Below the pieces are notes generated by a model, which saw only the letters and a program-made list of their open reading frames with translations, did no database searches and was not told where the DNA came from. This document shows positions 1 through 12,921 of a stretch of DNA of 64,000 nucleotides, piece by piece. Position 1 is the stretch's first letter. The number at the start of each line of letters is the position of its first letter. Location: contig CP141148.1 of assembly GCA_035235625.1 (NCBI GenBank), forward strand, positions 15,563,057 to 15,627,056, written 5' to 3'. A program made the translations under genes and the position numbers. Source of the DNA: Saururus chinensis. Taxonomy: Eukaryota; Streptophyta; Magnoliopsida; Piperales; Saururaceae.

Positions 1-1911
1 TAGAGCAAACCAAGGCCAAGAAAATTATTCAGGGAAGCCCTGAACGAAATGACAGAAGTACCAATATGAGAAGGCTGACTTTGCATTAATGTGATTGGAA
101 TCAACAGGCCAACTTGAGATTGAAAACTTTTAAGAGGTCAAGAACTTACCCAAGAACAGAGAGGACTGTGTCCCATATGAAAAGATTACCCTACTCCCCT
201 TAGGGGCAATATAACCTATTTTAATGAAAATACAAGAGTATTGTTCTTTTTAGTGTCATAACTGAGTTTGACCCTTGGTATTATAATTTGTTTATACCTG
301 TGTAGATCTGCATTATGTATGCTTTCATTTGCTTTAATGTTTGCTATTGTTGTTGTGATACTAATTTATCACTACCTTAAGATTAATGAAAAATTAATCA
401 ATGCGGTTAGATAGCTTTGGATTAGGCAAAAATACTTAATTAAGATAAAGACTAAAATACCCTCAAAGGGGTATGAGACTAGTTCATAGAGTGAACAAGG
501 CCTTTGACCTAATGATTTACTTTGATTAATTAACCGATGGCAGTTTTGAATCTCAACCCTAGTTTAAAAGAGATTGATAGGGTTTGGGATAGTCATTCTG
601 AATGCTTGCTTGTTTGTTGTGCACGGGTAGGGTTCAGGATAGTTTTTTTTAGTCCTAGCTCTATTGAGGAGCTGTTGATTTGGTTGTGTAGTTGCACCTC
701 CCCATTAGAGGGAGCTTTGCATGAGTCAAGCTCACTACCAATTTATTTAGGATCATTTAGTGTACACAAATTTAGATAAGTTAACATCCTGCTTGGTTGG
801 CTTCTCCTTCTACTTCTATTCAGGTACAATTGTGGGCTATGCCTTTCCACTCTAGTTAGGTCCTTAGGGGCTAGGTTGGGTTATGATACTTCCTAGTAGT
901 TCCTAGGGCCGCACTTATGGATTATTCCCTTTCTAGGATGCTCCATGATAGTTGTATCATTTGTTACTTAGGTTGACATTTGATGAGTTTGTCTATCTTT
1001 GGGATTGGAAAGGGGTATTAATTATCGAACAATGGTTCAAGGGAAAATAAATAAACTTGTTTGATATTGTTTGTTTAATTAGAAAGAGTGGAATACCTAA
1101 AGGACTTGTATCAAATGTAGGCTAGTTTAAAATACTTAAGCATTGCATGTTTAATGCTATGCTTCTTGAGATACTATAATTTTTAGGTAGAACTATGTTT
1201 GAATTCAATCTTGTTGGAATTAACATTGAAGATGTTGTCTAATGAGTACGTAGCCAACTAACATCTTGGTGATGTTGGCCATATCCAAAACATATTAAAT
1301 AATACCATTGTTCTTTTGGAAACTTTCCTCCAAAGGGAGGAAATGTTCCGTTGTTATTTGATCTTGTTCATTGCAGGTTCTTTAGGTGAGGACTAGCGAG
1401 ATTAGGATGTCAATGGGAGATTGAGGATGACGTTGCACTTGTGGGATTTAGTTTCTTACTTCTACAAGTTTCCAAGTAATTGTAACTACTAGCATGAGAG
1501 ACACCTTTTGTCACAACACTGGATTTTTAAAACACATAATACAGTTAAAATTATAATCAAAGTTTGCCCGAGCCAAGACCTAGAGACATTTTGCCAAAAA
1601 TATAACATAGTATAGTTCATTTCTCAGGAAATACACAGTCTGTGTATAAACACATAAGTAAAAATATACTCCAGCCCATAAAAGTAACAAAAGACTTAGG
1701 ACCTATTGGTGCAGTTGTAGATCTTTAGTCACCTCTTGAGCTTCTTCCTATGTATCAAAGATGCTACTAGTGTTTATAAGCTCTCAAGGCTTACTATTAA
1801 TGCCCCAAACACCTACTCCATATTATGGACTTTGTTGTAGGTACAAAGTAGCCTCCTCTTACTCCACAATTCATCGTAAAATACCTTGTGCTTGTAAAGA
1901 GAAGTGATACA
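1..1911. other. Region without supported gene
   Basis: AT-rich sequence. The longest open frame here (537-779, + strand) shows no domain, no codon pattern and no splice context that I recognise. The first 240 bases have a broken frame with charged residues and could be an old transposon remnant, but I cannot name it. A TGTCACAACACTGG stretch near 1509 resembles the terminus of a Tekay-type LTR read on the minus strand; nothing else supports a second element here. Confidence 0.5.
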
Positions 1912-4900
1912 TGTGCTCATAGGCCGCCCCACCACACCCCCCTTACTTAACCCGAACCCGGTCTAAGAAGGTGGGATGCAGTGTGAAATAGTAGAAGGCT
2001 AACCCATGTTGGTTCTCATTGAAGTACACAACACATACCCTTTGTGCAAAAGCAAATAATGGAAGGTAAAAGAGATTAATTAACCATATTAATCCAATAC
2101 AACACCCACAAAATCTATAATGAATATAGTCTCAAACCCTAAGACTACAACATGTCTAAAACCATCATAGGCTATCCAAAGTATGAAATAAAGTCAAGTT
2201 TAAGATCATCATATTACATGACAAGTCTTAAACAAGAAAAGATATAGCCCCCTCTTTGCGCATGCCCATCCTCAAGCTCCACATAAAGACCATCCAGAGC
2301 ACCAGCATGATATAACATACAACCCCAAAATAAAACCACAAATAAAATAGGGGTGAGCTTAGCTCAGTAAGGGTTTAAAAATAAAACATAAGCTCATGAA
2401 ACACCACATGCATTCTACCCATAAAAGTCAATTTAAACATACACCATATATCCATTCTCTACACCTGTGCATTATGAGATAAATCATATTCTATATACAC
2501 ATTCACATCACATGTGCATCATAGGTTCATTCTTAATCCATAACACACATACATAGCCTATGCAATCATTTAAGTTTTATGATTTATTCACATCTTGCAT
2601 GAAGCAAGTATCAATATTCACATCCTGCATAATCAAGTTTACCAAACCACATTCTATTTTGCATGTTTAAGTGTAATCATTTCATACGCATCATGTGTAA
2701 TATAAGCAACATTGTCCCTACACAAACTGTGTCAATGAGCATTATAATCCGTATACATACATAAATAATCCAGTGAAAGTATCACAATAGAGAGAACAAC
2801 TTTGCTTATCCTAGCCGAAGCACAAGTAGACCTACTCACCCTAGAAATCCTAACAAGGAAGTCTGAATTCCCAAAAAGGAAAACTACAGCAGGTTGGGTA
2901 AATCCCTAATGGGGAAAGTACCCCTTGGTAAGTTGGAGCAAACGAACAAACTAGCCTAGATTCTCATGTCCACAAAGACTCATCAATTTAACTCATTATA
3001 GCATTTCACTCTTCTAACCCGTGGAGGAAGCCCATCCTCAGAGGATGTAAAACCCGGTACAATGGACGTAAAACCCCATCCTTTTGGACATAAAACCAAT
3101 TCGGTAAATCTCCGATACGGCTAATCCAGGAAACTACTGCATCCAATCGATTAATCATGGTTAAACACAAGTAATCTTTGCTTACAAGTCATTCTCATGA
3201 TGAATGTGACATGATACATACATGAGAAATGTTTAATGAATGTAAACATAGGTAAACAAACTCTAACTAGTTCTAATGTGCATAAACATGTTCCATTTGT
3301 GACAAATAAAATCATATGAGCATGAGTAAATATATATATACATGGTCGTGTTCATATTTGAGCTAAAACATGTTGAACATGGTTCACATCTAATTAATGT
3401 GACATGTACATGTATTCATAATTCATCATAGTCATAATCTACTTGGATCATGGAGTAAATATGAAGAACTCATCCAAATCCCAATTAAAATTATGCATAT
3501 ACTCATTTATACTATACTCGCTTAAGTAGATGTTTTAACATAATCACAATATATAAAATGCATATTTTAGGAAAAATAGCAAATAAACTCCAATTAACGT
3601 AAAAATTTACAAAAACATACATCATAGTCTTAAATAACATATAAATAAATATGTCATTAAAATAAGTACAAAAAAATAATTTTTCCATTTAATTAATGAA
3701 AGTTTTGCTAGAATCGTTGACCTTTAAATTTATGAATATGCCATTGACTTATGGTACTCCAAACAACTTAAAATTTTTCTAGCATGCTCATAATACATAT
3801 ATCAATCCATCTTACAAATAAGGAAACAAAAAGCATATGTTTTCATCCCTAAACTTTCTTCTAAACATGAAAACAAAGAGTTGTTTTACTATAACACATA
3901 TTCCAAAAAATATAATAAATACATATTATTTTGGAAAAATATGAAAACTTAGGAATATAATCTAGACATGATAATCTATTCTTGGAAAACATTTGAGAGA
4001 AAAACACAAAGTAAAAGTATCCAAAACGTAGTTGTGAATCCAAAATAGAGAGCTATTTGGTCATTTGAATGACATGGTAACCCGTTTGAACGACTGATCA
4101 TTCGATTGACCCACAGGGTGATCGAACGGTCAAAATAGAACTGTCAAAATAGCCACCTTTTGCCTTACAAAACATAATAGGAATTCTTCAAAAAATTAAT
4201 AAAAATTTCCAAAACTTCATGAAACTTCATATAATCATTACCCAAGCCTAAAACATGATAGATCTTACATTTTTCATGCTTAAACATACAAAAAATAACA
4301 ATGAAAGCACATAATTAATAAATCACCATTACACATCAAGATGAATCAAAAGCTCAAAGAAACTTGCAATAATGACATTTTAAGGAAGAAAACCATTTAT
4401 AAAGAAAACCCTTTACTTCTATCATGCATGTGAATCCTTTAAATGAGCTTCAACCTCAAGAAATCATATCCAAAAATTAGGGATTTTGATTAATTTTAAT
4501 GAAAACTAGCTAATAGATTCAAATCAACCTATGAAATGATAAATTCAAAACCACCTTATGTTAAAAATGTAAATAACTTCATTGGGGTTCTAAATTGGAA
4601 TTAAAAACATAATTTTGATGGAAGAAAATGAACAATCCAAATAGGAGAAGTGAAGATTAAGATCATTAAGACAAAAAATCGGAGGATTATGGGGAAAACC
4701 TTACCTTAAGGAAAATGAGGGTAGAGCTTAGCATCCCTCATATTCTCAGCCCTTCCCCATTTAGCAAATGGCTAGGGTTTTTTCTATAGTAATGTTTATG
4801 CGATAAGAATTGAATTATTGGGTTGGAAAATAGGTGAAAAGGCCCTAAGTTACTATTAAAGTAAACTCTTGACTAAAAAATAAATTTAATCACACTCAAT

Positions 4901-5184
4901 CCCACTTAGATAAATTAAAAGAAGGTTGGCGGCCAAAATGGGTAGCAATACATCCCACACAAACGTGGGTCCCGCTTCTTTGACCAAGGAAAAATATAAA
5001 GAAAATGCCTTGAAATATGGAGAAATTAGGTGAATCAAGCTTTACACTTATATTGTAAATTAAAATAAAATTAAACCTTAAGAAATTTAGAAATAACCTA
5101 ACTCATTACCTCAAGAAAATCAAAACAAACTAGTAAACAAATAAATTCACACAATTAAAAAGGAAATAAATTAGAGATCTTATG
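1912..5184 (-). repeat. 3' LTR of element A
   Basis: Homologous to 12922-15224 along its left 2.3 kb and more distantly to 5228-8437 along its whole length. The left edge begins with TG on the + strand (TGTGCTCATAGGCC, equivalent to TGTCATGCCCCG in the solo LTR). The right edge is next to a purine-rich tract; the expected terminal TG of the minus strand has become CA (CATAAGATC versus TGTAAGATATC). A transcription-start-like region lies near 4730-4800, where the minus strand carries AAACCCTAGCCATTTGC. Motifs of the type CATTCGA/CGAACG cluster near 4080-4130. Confidence 0.8.
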
Positions 5185-5227
5185 TCCTACCCACCTTATA
5201 GGAATTTTATTCTCAAAATTCGTTATA
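5185..5227 (-). other. Polypurine tract and 3' end of the internal region, element A
   Basis: On the minus strand the segment reads CGAATTTTGAGAATAAAATT followed by CCTATAAGGTGGGTAGGA, ending at the 3' LTR. A stretch resembling AATTT-GAGGA-AAATT followed by a G-rich tract is typical of the region before the 3' LTR in Tekay-like elements; the tract AAGGTGGGTAGGA is the likely plus-strand primer. The solo LTR cuts it off from the integrase end at 8438, so the two halves of the internal region are separated by 3.2 kb. Confidence 0.7.
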
Positions 5228-7258
5228 TGTCATGCCCCGACATAGGCCACCCCCAAACCAAACCTTGTCCAAGGAGTGAGCAGCATGCGATGCGACAAAG
5301 TAGAGTTGAATCACGGAAGACTTAACCCATCCTTAGGTGAACACACAACGAAGTAAGCACACAAACACTTTGTACAAAAGCAAATATAGCCAAGAAAGGA
5401 TTACTAATTAATGTATTAGTCTACTCATGCCCGCATCAACTAGTCATAAATTAAAATAAGCCCACAATGGCTAAACAAGTCTAAGCCAATAATGGCTAAA
5501 CAATGTGTAAACTAGAGTCAAATGTGTAATATTAACATAACATGGATCAACATAACATAAAATCGCTTAGCACCTATAACCCCTCTCAATGACCGTGGCC
5601 ATCCTCATGCTCAATGTAGAGCCCATCCAAAGTACATGCATGGCATGACATGCTGCCCCAAGACAAAACTACAAAACAAAGAGGCATGAGCTATTGCTCA
5701 ACAAGGGTTTTCATACAGAAAGTAAACTCATAATGATATCACGTGCATTATCAACATAGCATTCATCACATATTCATTCACCACACCCATCATCATGAGA
5801 CAAATCACATATATACGCATGCCACATGTGCATCATGTTGTAATTCACATTCTATAAGCACATAATCATGCCACCTGCATATCATGAGTTCATTTATGTC
5901 CATAACACGTGTACACATCATGTATATTCCTATGAATCTCATTATAACAATCGCATCCTACATGAATCAATTATCAATATTCATATCATGCCTAATCATG
6001 TCTCAATATACATGTTCACCCTGCATAATCAATTATATCCATCACATGCCATCCTGAAAATTCAAGCATAACTATTCCATATCACCGTGTATAACATAAG
6101 CATCATTGTTCCTACACAACATGTGTCAATGAGACTTATCACCCATACTCATGTATCAACCACTAAGTGAATGCCTCGCAATTGAGAAAATAATTCCTAT
6201 TCACCCTGGCCAAAGCCTCGAGCAGACCTGCTCCCCAAGAAATCTTAAAAAGGAAATCCTCAGCAATTTGGGTAAGTTCCCTGACTGGGAAAATGCTCCC
6301 TAGTAAGCTGGTACACATGAACAAACCAGCCTAGATTCTCAAGGTCCAGATAACTTATCAAATTAACTCACATAGCAAATCAGCTCTTCTCAACCCAAGG
6401 AGGCAACACGTTCTCGAAGGAATACAAAACAAAATTATGTCCTTTCAGGCACCCAAACTGATTCAATAAGCCTCCGAACGATTAATCTGACAACCAATGA
6501 CATCCAATTACATCTAATCGATCAATCACAACTAATCATGATTAACCTCATTTATAAATTATTTTGATTATGCATGCAACATAATATATACATGAGCAAA
6601 TGATAAATGAGTCTAAGTATAAGTAAACATGCTCAAATAAGTCTATATGTGCATGAAACATGGTCCATTTGTGTCAAATAAAATTATAAATGTCTATGCA
6701 AAAGTGTACATAAATGGAGTGTTCAAACATATGCTAAAACATGTGAAGCATGAACAAACTATAATCAATGTTATATATGCAAACATCTATAATTTTATCA
6801 TAGTCCTAACCTACTAGAATCATAGTGTAAATGTGAAGAAAACATCAAAATACAGTTTCAAGATAAGTATAACATCATGCTAGACCTAGAAAAGTATAAA
6901 CATATAAACATATTCATACTTAAGCTAAAACATGTGAAACAAAAATCACCTAAAATTAATATAACATGTGCAAACATAATAAATTATCATGGTTAAGGCC
7001 TACTGGAATCATCAAGTAATTTTGTAGAAATCATCAAACATAGATTTAAAACAAGTAGAATATCACACTGAAACTAAACAAGTATAATCCTATTCATTCT
7101 TAAGCTAAATCATAATTCAAATATGGTTCTTATGTAATCACAGTAGCGTTTATAGGTAATCATAACTTATTAAAATCATAAAGAATTAAAATTATGAGAA
7201 GAAAACAAGAAATGGCCAAAAATACACAAAAATAGCCAAAAACCACCAAATTGCCATT

Positions 7259-7345
7259 TGACCATTCGAATGCCTTGTCCGTTCGAATGGTTGTTTATCC
7301 TATTTGGACACTTCGAATGGTTGTTCATCCCATTCGATTGGCCAA
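7259..7345. repeat. ATTCGAATG palindrome cluster in solo LTR
   Basis: CCATTCGAATG, CGTTCGAATGG, CTTCGAATGG and CCATTCGATTGG occur within about 80 bases. The same place in the other two LTRs of the family (about 4080-4130 and 15080-15130) carries diverged versions such as CATTCGATTG, ATTTGAATGG and CATTCGAACG. Confidence 0.6.
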
Positions 7346-8014
7346 AACAATTCACTTTTTCTTGGTTCAACTTCAACCTTTTGAAATTCAAACAAAAAAC
7401 ATTTCAAAATTCAAGATAATTTCTAAAATCACCATAGAACATCATATAATAAAAATCTAACCTTAGAACATGATAGATCTAATCATTTTGATGCTTACTC
7501 ATAACAAAATAACCATAATAACATGCTTTTAATGAATCTCTATTAAACCTCAAAATAAAGCAAGAACCCACAAGATAAAATTATGCATTCAAATAGATAA
7601 AACCACACAAGATAGAACTCCCTTCCCTCTATGAAGCCTTTGATCCACGAAAAAACTTCAATCCTCAAGAAATCCTACCTAAAAATTTGGGTTTTTCTTA
7701 TGACTTAATTAAAATTAACTAATAGACTAAAATTAATTTAAACATAGGTAGATCTAGAATATCTTTTGGTTAAAAACAAAAATCTCCCATTTAGAATTTT
7801 AAATCGAAAGTAAAAATAAGATTTTTAATGGAAGAAATTAAGAATCAAAATGGGGGAAATGAAGATAAGAAGGATTAAGACCAAAATCGAAAAATTAGGG
7901 GTGATTAGTGTAAGAAAATACACCATAATACGATTTTCTTCTTTGGGAAATGGGGGTAGAGCACTTCCTTTCTACTATCACAGCTCTTCTCATTTGGGCA
8001 AATGGGCTAGGGTT

Positions 8015-8026
8015 TCTTTAAATAGT
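8015..8026 (-). promoter_or_regulatory. TATA-like box in nested solo LTR
   Basis: The minus strand reads TACTATTTAAAG followed at once by AAACCCTAGCCC. A TATA-like TATTTAAA with AAACCCTAG just downstream is a common plant promoter arrangement, and the equivalent place in the 3' LTR (near 4790) keeps the AAACCCTAGCC part. It lies about 0.4 kb from the U3 end of a 3.2 kb LTR, implying a very long R-U5. Confidence 0.35.
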
Positions 8027-8437
8027 AAAAGTTTTGGGTTGGGTAAACAAACTATTGGGCTATAAATTAGGTTTAAAAGCTCTAACTGGCTAATTAGGGT
8101 TATTTTTTGTCTAAAAATGAATTTAATCACACACAAACCCACTGAAATGAAATAATATAAGGTTAGGGGGTCAAATAGGTTGCACGTCGTCCAACATGGA
8201 TGTGGGGCCACAGCGAGTCTACACCCTTAATTAAGGAAAATAAATGATAAAATCCGTACAAATTGGATAAATCAAGTTTGACACTAAAACTTATAAAAAC
8301 TGAAATTGAACCTTATTAGACTCATAATTACCAACCCATAACCCCAAAATCAAATCAAACTAGCAATTAAGCAAAACCACACAAATTCACATAATTAAAA
8401 ATAGAAATTAAATCGAGTTAAAATTAGATATCTTACA

Positions 8438-9840
8438 CTATTGGCCGGCTGTGAATAGGCAACGATACTTCTCGTGCTTGCATGTTGCCTCCCTCACTTT
8501 GTGGTTCTGTCGAAAGACTTTCACCAATGGAATCACCTTGCTTATGAGAGTCTTCTCCTTCTTGTCTAAGATTTGCACTCACATCTCAACGTATAAAATA
8601 TCACTCTTTAGCTCCAAATGCTTGATAAAAGAGAATCATTTAACACATCGTGAATGAAGCAAGTTGTGGAGGTTGGGCCACTAGATGCGCCATTGCTCTA
8701 ATCCCTTCAAGGACTTCAAAAGGTCCAATGAGCCTAGGAGATCACTTCTCTCTTTCCGAATTGCACGATGTCTCGAGATGGTGAGATCTTCAAGAAAACA
8801 TGGTCGCCAACTAGGAATTCTATATCACTCTGCCGCTTATCCACATAACTTTTTTTTCAATTTTGAGTTGTCTGCAACTATTCCCGAATAAGTCGAATAT
8901 CCTCCTTTGACTGTTGCACAATCTCTTGCTCGATTAGGAGATGCTCTCCGACTTCACTCCAACAAAAAAGAGATCAGCAAGGATGCCCATACAATGCCTC
9001 GAAAGGAGCCATTTTGATACTAGCTTGGTAATTGTTGTTGTAGGCAAACTCCACTAATGACAAGTGTTGCTCCAATGACCCTTCTACTCAAGATGTATGC
9101 TCGAAGCATATCCTCTAAGGTCTAGATAGTCCCTCGGATTGCCCATCGGTCTGTGGGTGGTAAGCTGAGCTTAGGTAAGTTGCTATCCCCAAAGCCTTCT
9201 AAAAACTTTGCCAAAATCTGGATGTAAATCGATGATCTCTATTGGAAACTATGAATACGGGAACTACATGTAACCGAACAATTTCCTTCACATAAAGTGC
9301 TGCCAACACATCCAAAGAAGTGGTCATCCTCATAGCAATGAAGTGTGCTTACTTTTTGAGTAGATCAATGATAACACACACTGGATCATTACTACTTGAC
9401 AATCTAGGATGCCCTATAACAAAGTCCATAGCCATATTCTCCCACTTTCACTCCGAAATAGGTAAAGGTACAGCATGTCTCCTAGGTGACGATGCTCCAC
9501 TTTCACTTATTGACACACTAAGCACTTGGATACAAATGAGGCAATGTCCCTCTTCATTCCGCTCTACCAAAAAGTCCGCTTCACATCATAATACATCTTG
9601 GTTATCTTAGATGAATGGAGAACCTAGAGTGTTGTACCTCCAAAAGAATGCGCTCTTTCAACTCCAAGGAGTTTGAAACACACAACTACCCTTAAAAAGT
9701 TAAGCTTCCGTTGGCCCTTTCTTCAAAATCAATCGCCGCTTTCCTTTGCAACTTAGCCTCCATGGCTTAAATTTCCTAATCCAAAATTTGTGCTTCAACC
9801 ACCTTTTTAACCAAATTAGAGCTTATAAAAAGATTAGAAA
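8438..9840 (-). pseudogene. Integrase pseudogene of element A
   Basis: Catalyses insertion of retroelement cDNA in intact relatives. Piecewise translation of the minus strand gives, in order, a zinc-finger remnant (KCLVCQ then a stop), the core motif AMDFVIGHPRLS, IIDLLKK then a stop then [35 protein letters not shown], then KSYVDKRQSDIEFLVGD and a tail IPLVKVFRQNHKVREATC ending at a TAG beside the solo LTR. The second catalytic Asp (usual SDR motif) is Asn here, a GAT to AAT change. With several stops and frameshifts the enzyme cannot be made. The tail matches the chromovirus C-terminal region by recognition; I see no clear chromodomain. Confidence 0.8.
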
Positions 9841-9841
9841 A

Positions 9842-10348
9842 TTACTTGTTTGTATCTAGCAAAGCTAACTCCGGTTTGAGCTCAATGACCTCTTCATACA
9901 AAAGCCATTTTTCTACACAAACACAAGCTACTGAAGTGGCTGGTTTTCTGCACAAGGCATATGCCACCACATTAGCATTTTTGGGATTATAGGAAATAGT
10001 GAAGTCATAATCATTAAAGAATTCCAATCATCTTCATTGCCTCTTGTTCAAGTTTCTTTGAGTGAAGAGATACTTCAAACTCTTGTGGTCCATGAACACT
10101 TCAAACTTCTCACCATAGAGATAGTGCCTACAAATCTTTAATACAAAAACCACTGTTGCTAGCTCTAAGTCACGTGTAGGATAGTTCCTCTCATTCACTC
10201 TAAGCTTATGAGAAGCATAAGTTACCACTTTCCCATGCTGCATCAATACACAACTCAAGCCTCTTAGTGAAGCATCACTATAAACCACAAATCCTCTACT
10301 CCCTGAAGGTAAGGCTAAGACCAGTGCCAAAGTTAGTCTCTTCTTCAA
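9842..10348 (-). pseudogene. RNase H pseudogene of element A
   Basis: The minus strand encodes an RNase H segment (10348-10034) with [39 protein letters not shown] and [10 protein letters not shown], so the Asp-Glu-Asp catalytic set is visible. It continues after a break at about 10030 with FNDYDFTISYNPKNANVVAY (10027-9842), the usual connection between RNase H and integrase in Ty3/gypsy polyproteins. In an active element it would degrade the RNA strand of the RNA-DNA hybrid. It is better preserved than the flanking RT and integrase but has no intact polyprotein around it. Confidence 0.85.
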
Positions 10349-10413
10349 ATCTTGAAAATATTCCTCACATGCTTGAATTCATTCAAACTTCTCACATTTC
10401 CTTGTCAATTTGG

Positions 10414-11150
10414 TCATAGGCGTAGCAATGTGAGAAAAGCCTTTGAAATACCTAGGAAACTTTGGACTTTAGAAGTATTCTCAAGTTGCTCCCACTTCAA
10501 GGCTATCTCCACCTTAGATGGATCTACTGCTACACCATCATTGGAAATGACATGGCCTAGAAATTGCACTTCTTTCAACCAATATTCACACTTGTCAAAC
10601 TTTGCATAGAGCTTGTGATCACTTAAAGTTTGCAAGACAATCTTTAAGTACTTCTCATGATCCTCCTTACTAGCTAAATAGACCACAGAAAAATAATGAC
10701 AAACCAATCTAAATAAGGCATGAAAACCCTATTCATTAAATTCATAAAAGATGTCAGTGCATTGGTGAGACCAAAAGGCATAATCAAGTACTCATAATGC
10801 CCATAACATATTTGGAAAGCAGTCTTAGAGACATCATCGGGTCGAATATGGAGTTGATGGTAGCTCGACCTCAAGTCAATCTTAGAGAACACTTAAGCCT
10901 ACTGCAATTGATTAAACAAATCATCAATATGTGGCAAAGGACACTTGTTCTTGATTGTTACTTGATTCAACATTCGGTAATCAATGCAAAGCCTAAGGGA
11001 ACCATCTTTCTTCCTGATGAAGAGAACTAGTACGCCCCAAGGAAATGCACTAAGCCTTATGTATCCTTTATCCATCAAGTCTTGTAGCTGAGCCTTAAGC
11101 TCTTTTCATTACGCTAGAGCCACGTGGTAAGGACCTTTAGAAATAGGGAT
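10414..11150 (-). pseudogene. Reverse transcriptase pseudogene of element A
   Basis: From 11100 downward the minus strand reads [53 protein letters not shown], two stops, [39 protein letters not shown], then FVIIF, and after a gap ASKEDHEKYLKIVLQTLSDH, FDKCEYWLKEVQFLGHVIS and VQSFLGI. The order and spacing are those of Ty3/gypsy RT. The catalytic F/Y-x-D-D box expected after FVIIF is missing: about a dozen bases appear deleted around 10686-10692, which also shifts the frame. The enzyme is therefore inactive whatever the other stops do. Confidence 0.9.
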
Positions 11151-11423
11151 TGTGCCCAAAAGAAGATCAATTATGGAACTCAATCTCCCTCTCAGTAGGC
11201 AATCCCATCAAGTTATCTGGAAAGACATCCGCATATTTCAACACCACATGAACGGACTCAATAGAAAGTAGAGTCATACCCTTCACCGAGATGCTTCCAA
11301 GAAAAGCCACACATACACTATTGATCCACTTCCTTGCCACTAGCTGATCTTATATCCTAAAAAACAAAAGGCTTGACATCTAGCAAAGCAAACACAACCA
11401 TCTTCCCATGACAATCAACATGT

Positions 11424-11867
11424 CTATTGATAAATTGACATCATTTCCATGCCAAAAATTACATCAAAATCAATCATAGGCAAAACAATAAAATCAACAA
11501 ACAACTCATGCCCTTCAACCAATATGGAAACCTTCTCAAGATACTCCTCCGCCCAAAGAGAAGACGAAGGGGTAGACACATATAAAAGAACCGACAACAT
11601 CTTAGGCTCAACACCAAGCTCACGAGTAAAAAGAGGTAAATTGAAAGAATGCAAAGATCCGATATCAAACAACACTCTAGCATAGTGGGAGGTGATTTCA
11701 AGCATATCTTCCACAACTATCGAAGCATTGTCCACCTCATGAGCTGAAATAGCAAAGACCTTCCCTTGGTTGACTCTTTTGTTGACCACCTTGTTGCCTT
11801 CCTTTTTGCCCTCCTTGTTACCTTTTGTCTTGGTTTTGTGGAGTTGGCTGATGCCTAGGAGCATCAC
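11424..11867 (-). pseudogene. Aspartic protease region of element A
   Basis: This open frame of 147 codons covers the end of gag and the retropepsin-like domain. The active-site box reads VLFDIGSLHSF (Asp at residue 68), where Ty3/gypsy proteases usually have D-S-G-A/S; Ile replaces the usual Ser. The second family block is VEGHELFVDFIVLPMIDFDV followed by IFGM. In an active element it would cut the polyprotein. A Lys-rich stretch at residues 11-36 precedes it. The open frame starts after a stop that separates it from the zinc-knuckle region, so no full gag-pol exists. Confidence 0.8.
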
Positions 11868-11877
11868 CCTAAGTGTT

Positions 11878-12640
11878 TAGAAGACACTCCCACTTGTAAT
11901 GTCATTTCTGTCCACACAAGAAGCGAGAGATGTTGGCATAGTGGTTGTGGCAATCAGGCTACACGTGGTTGTTGTTGTTCTTCCCAAAGTTGTTACCACG
12001 AGACTTCTAATTATGCTATCACTAAGAGTCCTGCCAAGCTCACTTGGGCTGCCCCTTCCTCTTGTGGTTCTCCTCCGAGTCCTTTTCCACCACAAGGGCG
12101 GTCTCAAGGACTTCCACCATAGTCTTATGCCTAAAGGGAACCATCTGGCCTCTTATGTAAGGCTTCAACCCATCCCCAAATTTCTTTGCTTACTTATATT
12201 CATCACAAAAGAAATAATGAACAAAGTGCTCTAGCTCCATGAACTTAGTTTTGTAGGCAAGCACCGTCATGGAACCCTGCTAAAGATTGAAGAACTCCTT
12301 ATCCTCTTGTACATGAAGAGGAAAGTACTTGTCATTGAAGGCCAACAAGAACTCCTCCCATGGGATATCCACTCGGCCCTAAAATCTCTGCTGCTCCTTG
12401 AAAAGCCACCGCCTTTGCGCCTCTCCCTCAAAGGTGGGTCTTCTTCACCTCTGAGCACTGCCTCACACTAAAAATCTTCTCCATGTTAAGCTTCCAATTA
12501 TTGGCTTCTGAGGTATCCATCTTACCCTAAAAACTAGGAGGATTGAGCTTCTAAAAGTCCTTCAAAGTTAGATGCTCCTACCCACTGCCACTGGCCTGAC
12601 TATGTTTGCATGACCTGAGTTAACCCCTCAATAGCGGTCA
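11878..12640 (-). pseudogene. Gag pseudogene of element A
   Basis: Translating the minus strand in pieces gives NNWKLNMEKIFSVRQCSEVK, a WLFKEQQRF segment, EEFLLAFNDKYFPLHVQEDK, EFFNL, GSMTVLAYKTKFMELEHF and GQMVPFRHKTMVEVLETALV. These match the Retrotrans_gag family (capsid-like region). Near 11900-11935 lies a CCHC zinc-knuckle remnant, LCGQK-stop-HYKWEC, in which the first Cys is Arg and the Gly codon before His is now TGA. Several frameshifts and stops interrupt it. In an active element it would form the virus-like particle. Confidence 0.75.
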
Positions 12641-12894
12641 ACACATCATCCACCCAGGGATCTCTAGGACCTGTGTGATTCTATCCAGTCATCTACGCAA
12701 AAGGTAGATATTAAATCACACGGTCCAACACCACAATTAACACCAATATCAAACAATACATCACACATGCAATCAACAAGACAAAAACTAATGGAATTCA
12801 ATGTCGCTAGCATTGTTTAAATCTTTTATTACATCACTCCCCATTATCATTAAGAAATTATCCCTTAAACTCATTTCCTTTTGGACAAAGTTGT

Positions 12895-12907
12895 GCTCCG
12901 ATACTAA
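12895..12907 (-). other. Primer binding site of element A
   Basis: The minus strand reads TTAGTATCGGAGC, one mismatch from TTGGTATCGGAGC and close to the complement of the 3' end of initiator tRNA-Met. It lies about 14 bases inside the 5' LTR edge, a little further than the usual 0-5 bases, so either the LTR edge is slightly off or a few bases were inserted. It fixes the orientation of the element. Confidence 0.7.
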
Positions 12908-12921
12908 AAACTTACTTACCA

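Larger units (their letters stand above)
5228..8437 (-). repeat. Nested solo LTR, same family as element A
   Basis: A full-length LTR copy (about 3.2 kb) that begins TGTCATGCCCCG on + and ends GATATCTTACA, so the minus strand has the expected TG...CA ends. It is clearly more diverged from the two outer LTRs than they are from each other. No PBS follows it and no PPT precedes it; on both sides lies the interior of element A (integrase tail at 8438, PPT region at 5227). This is what a solo LTR left by LTR-LTR recombination inside element A would look like. The flanking pentamers TTATA and CTATT match at only three of five positions, so the target duplication is not clear. Confidence 0.7.

Noticed and set aside
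8685..12234. Plus-strand open frames opposite element A
   Set aside because: They are antisense to the RT, RNase H, protease and gag remnants and show no domain of their own.
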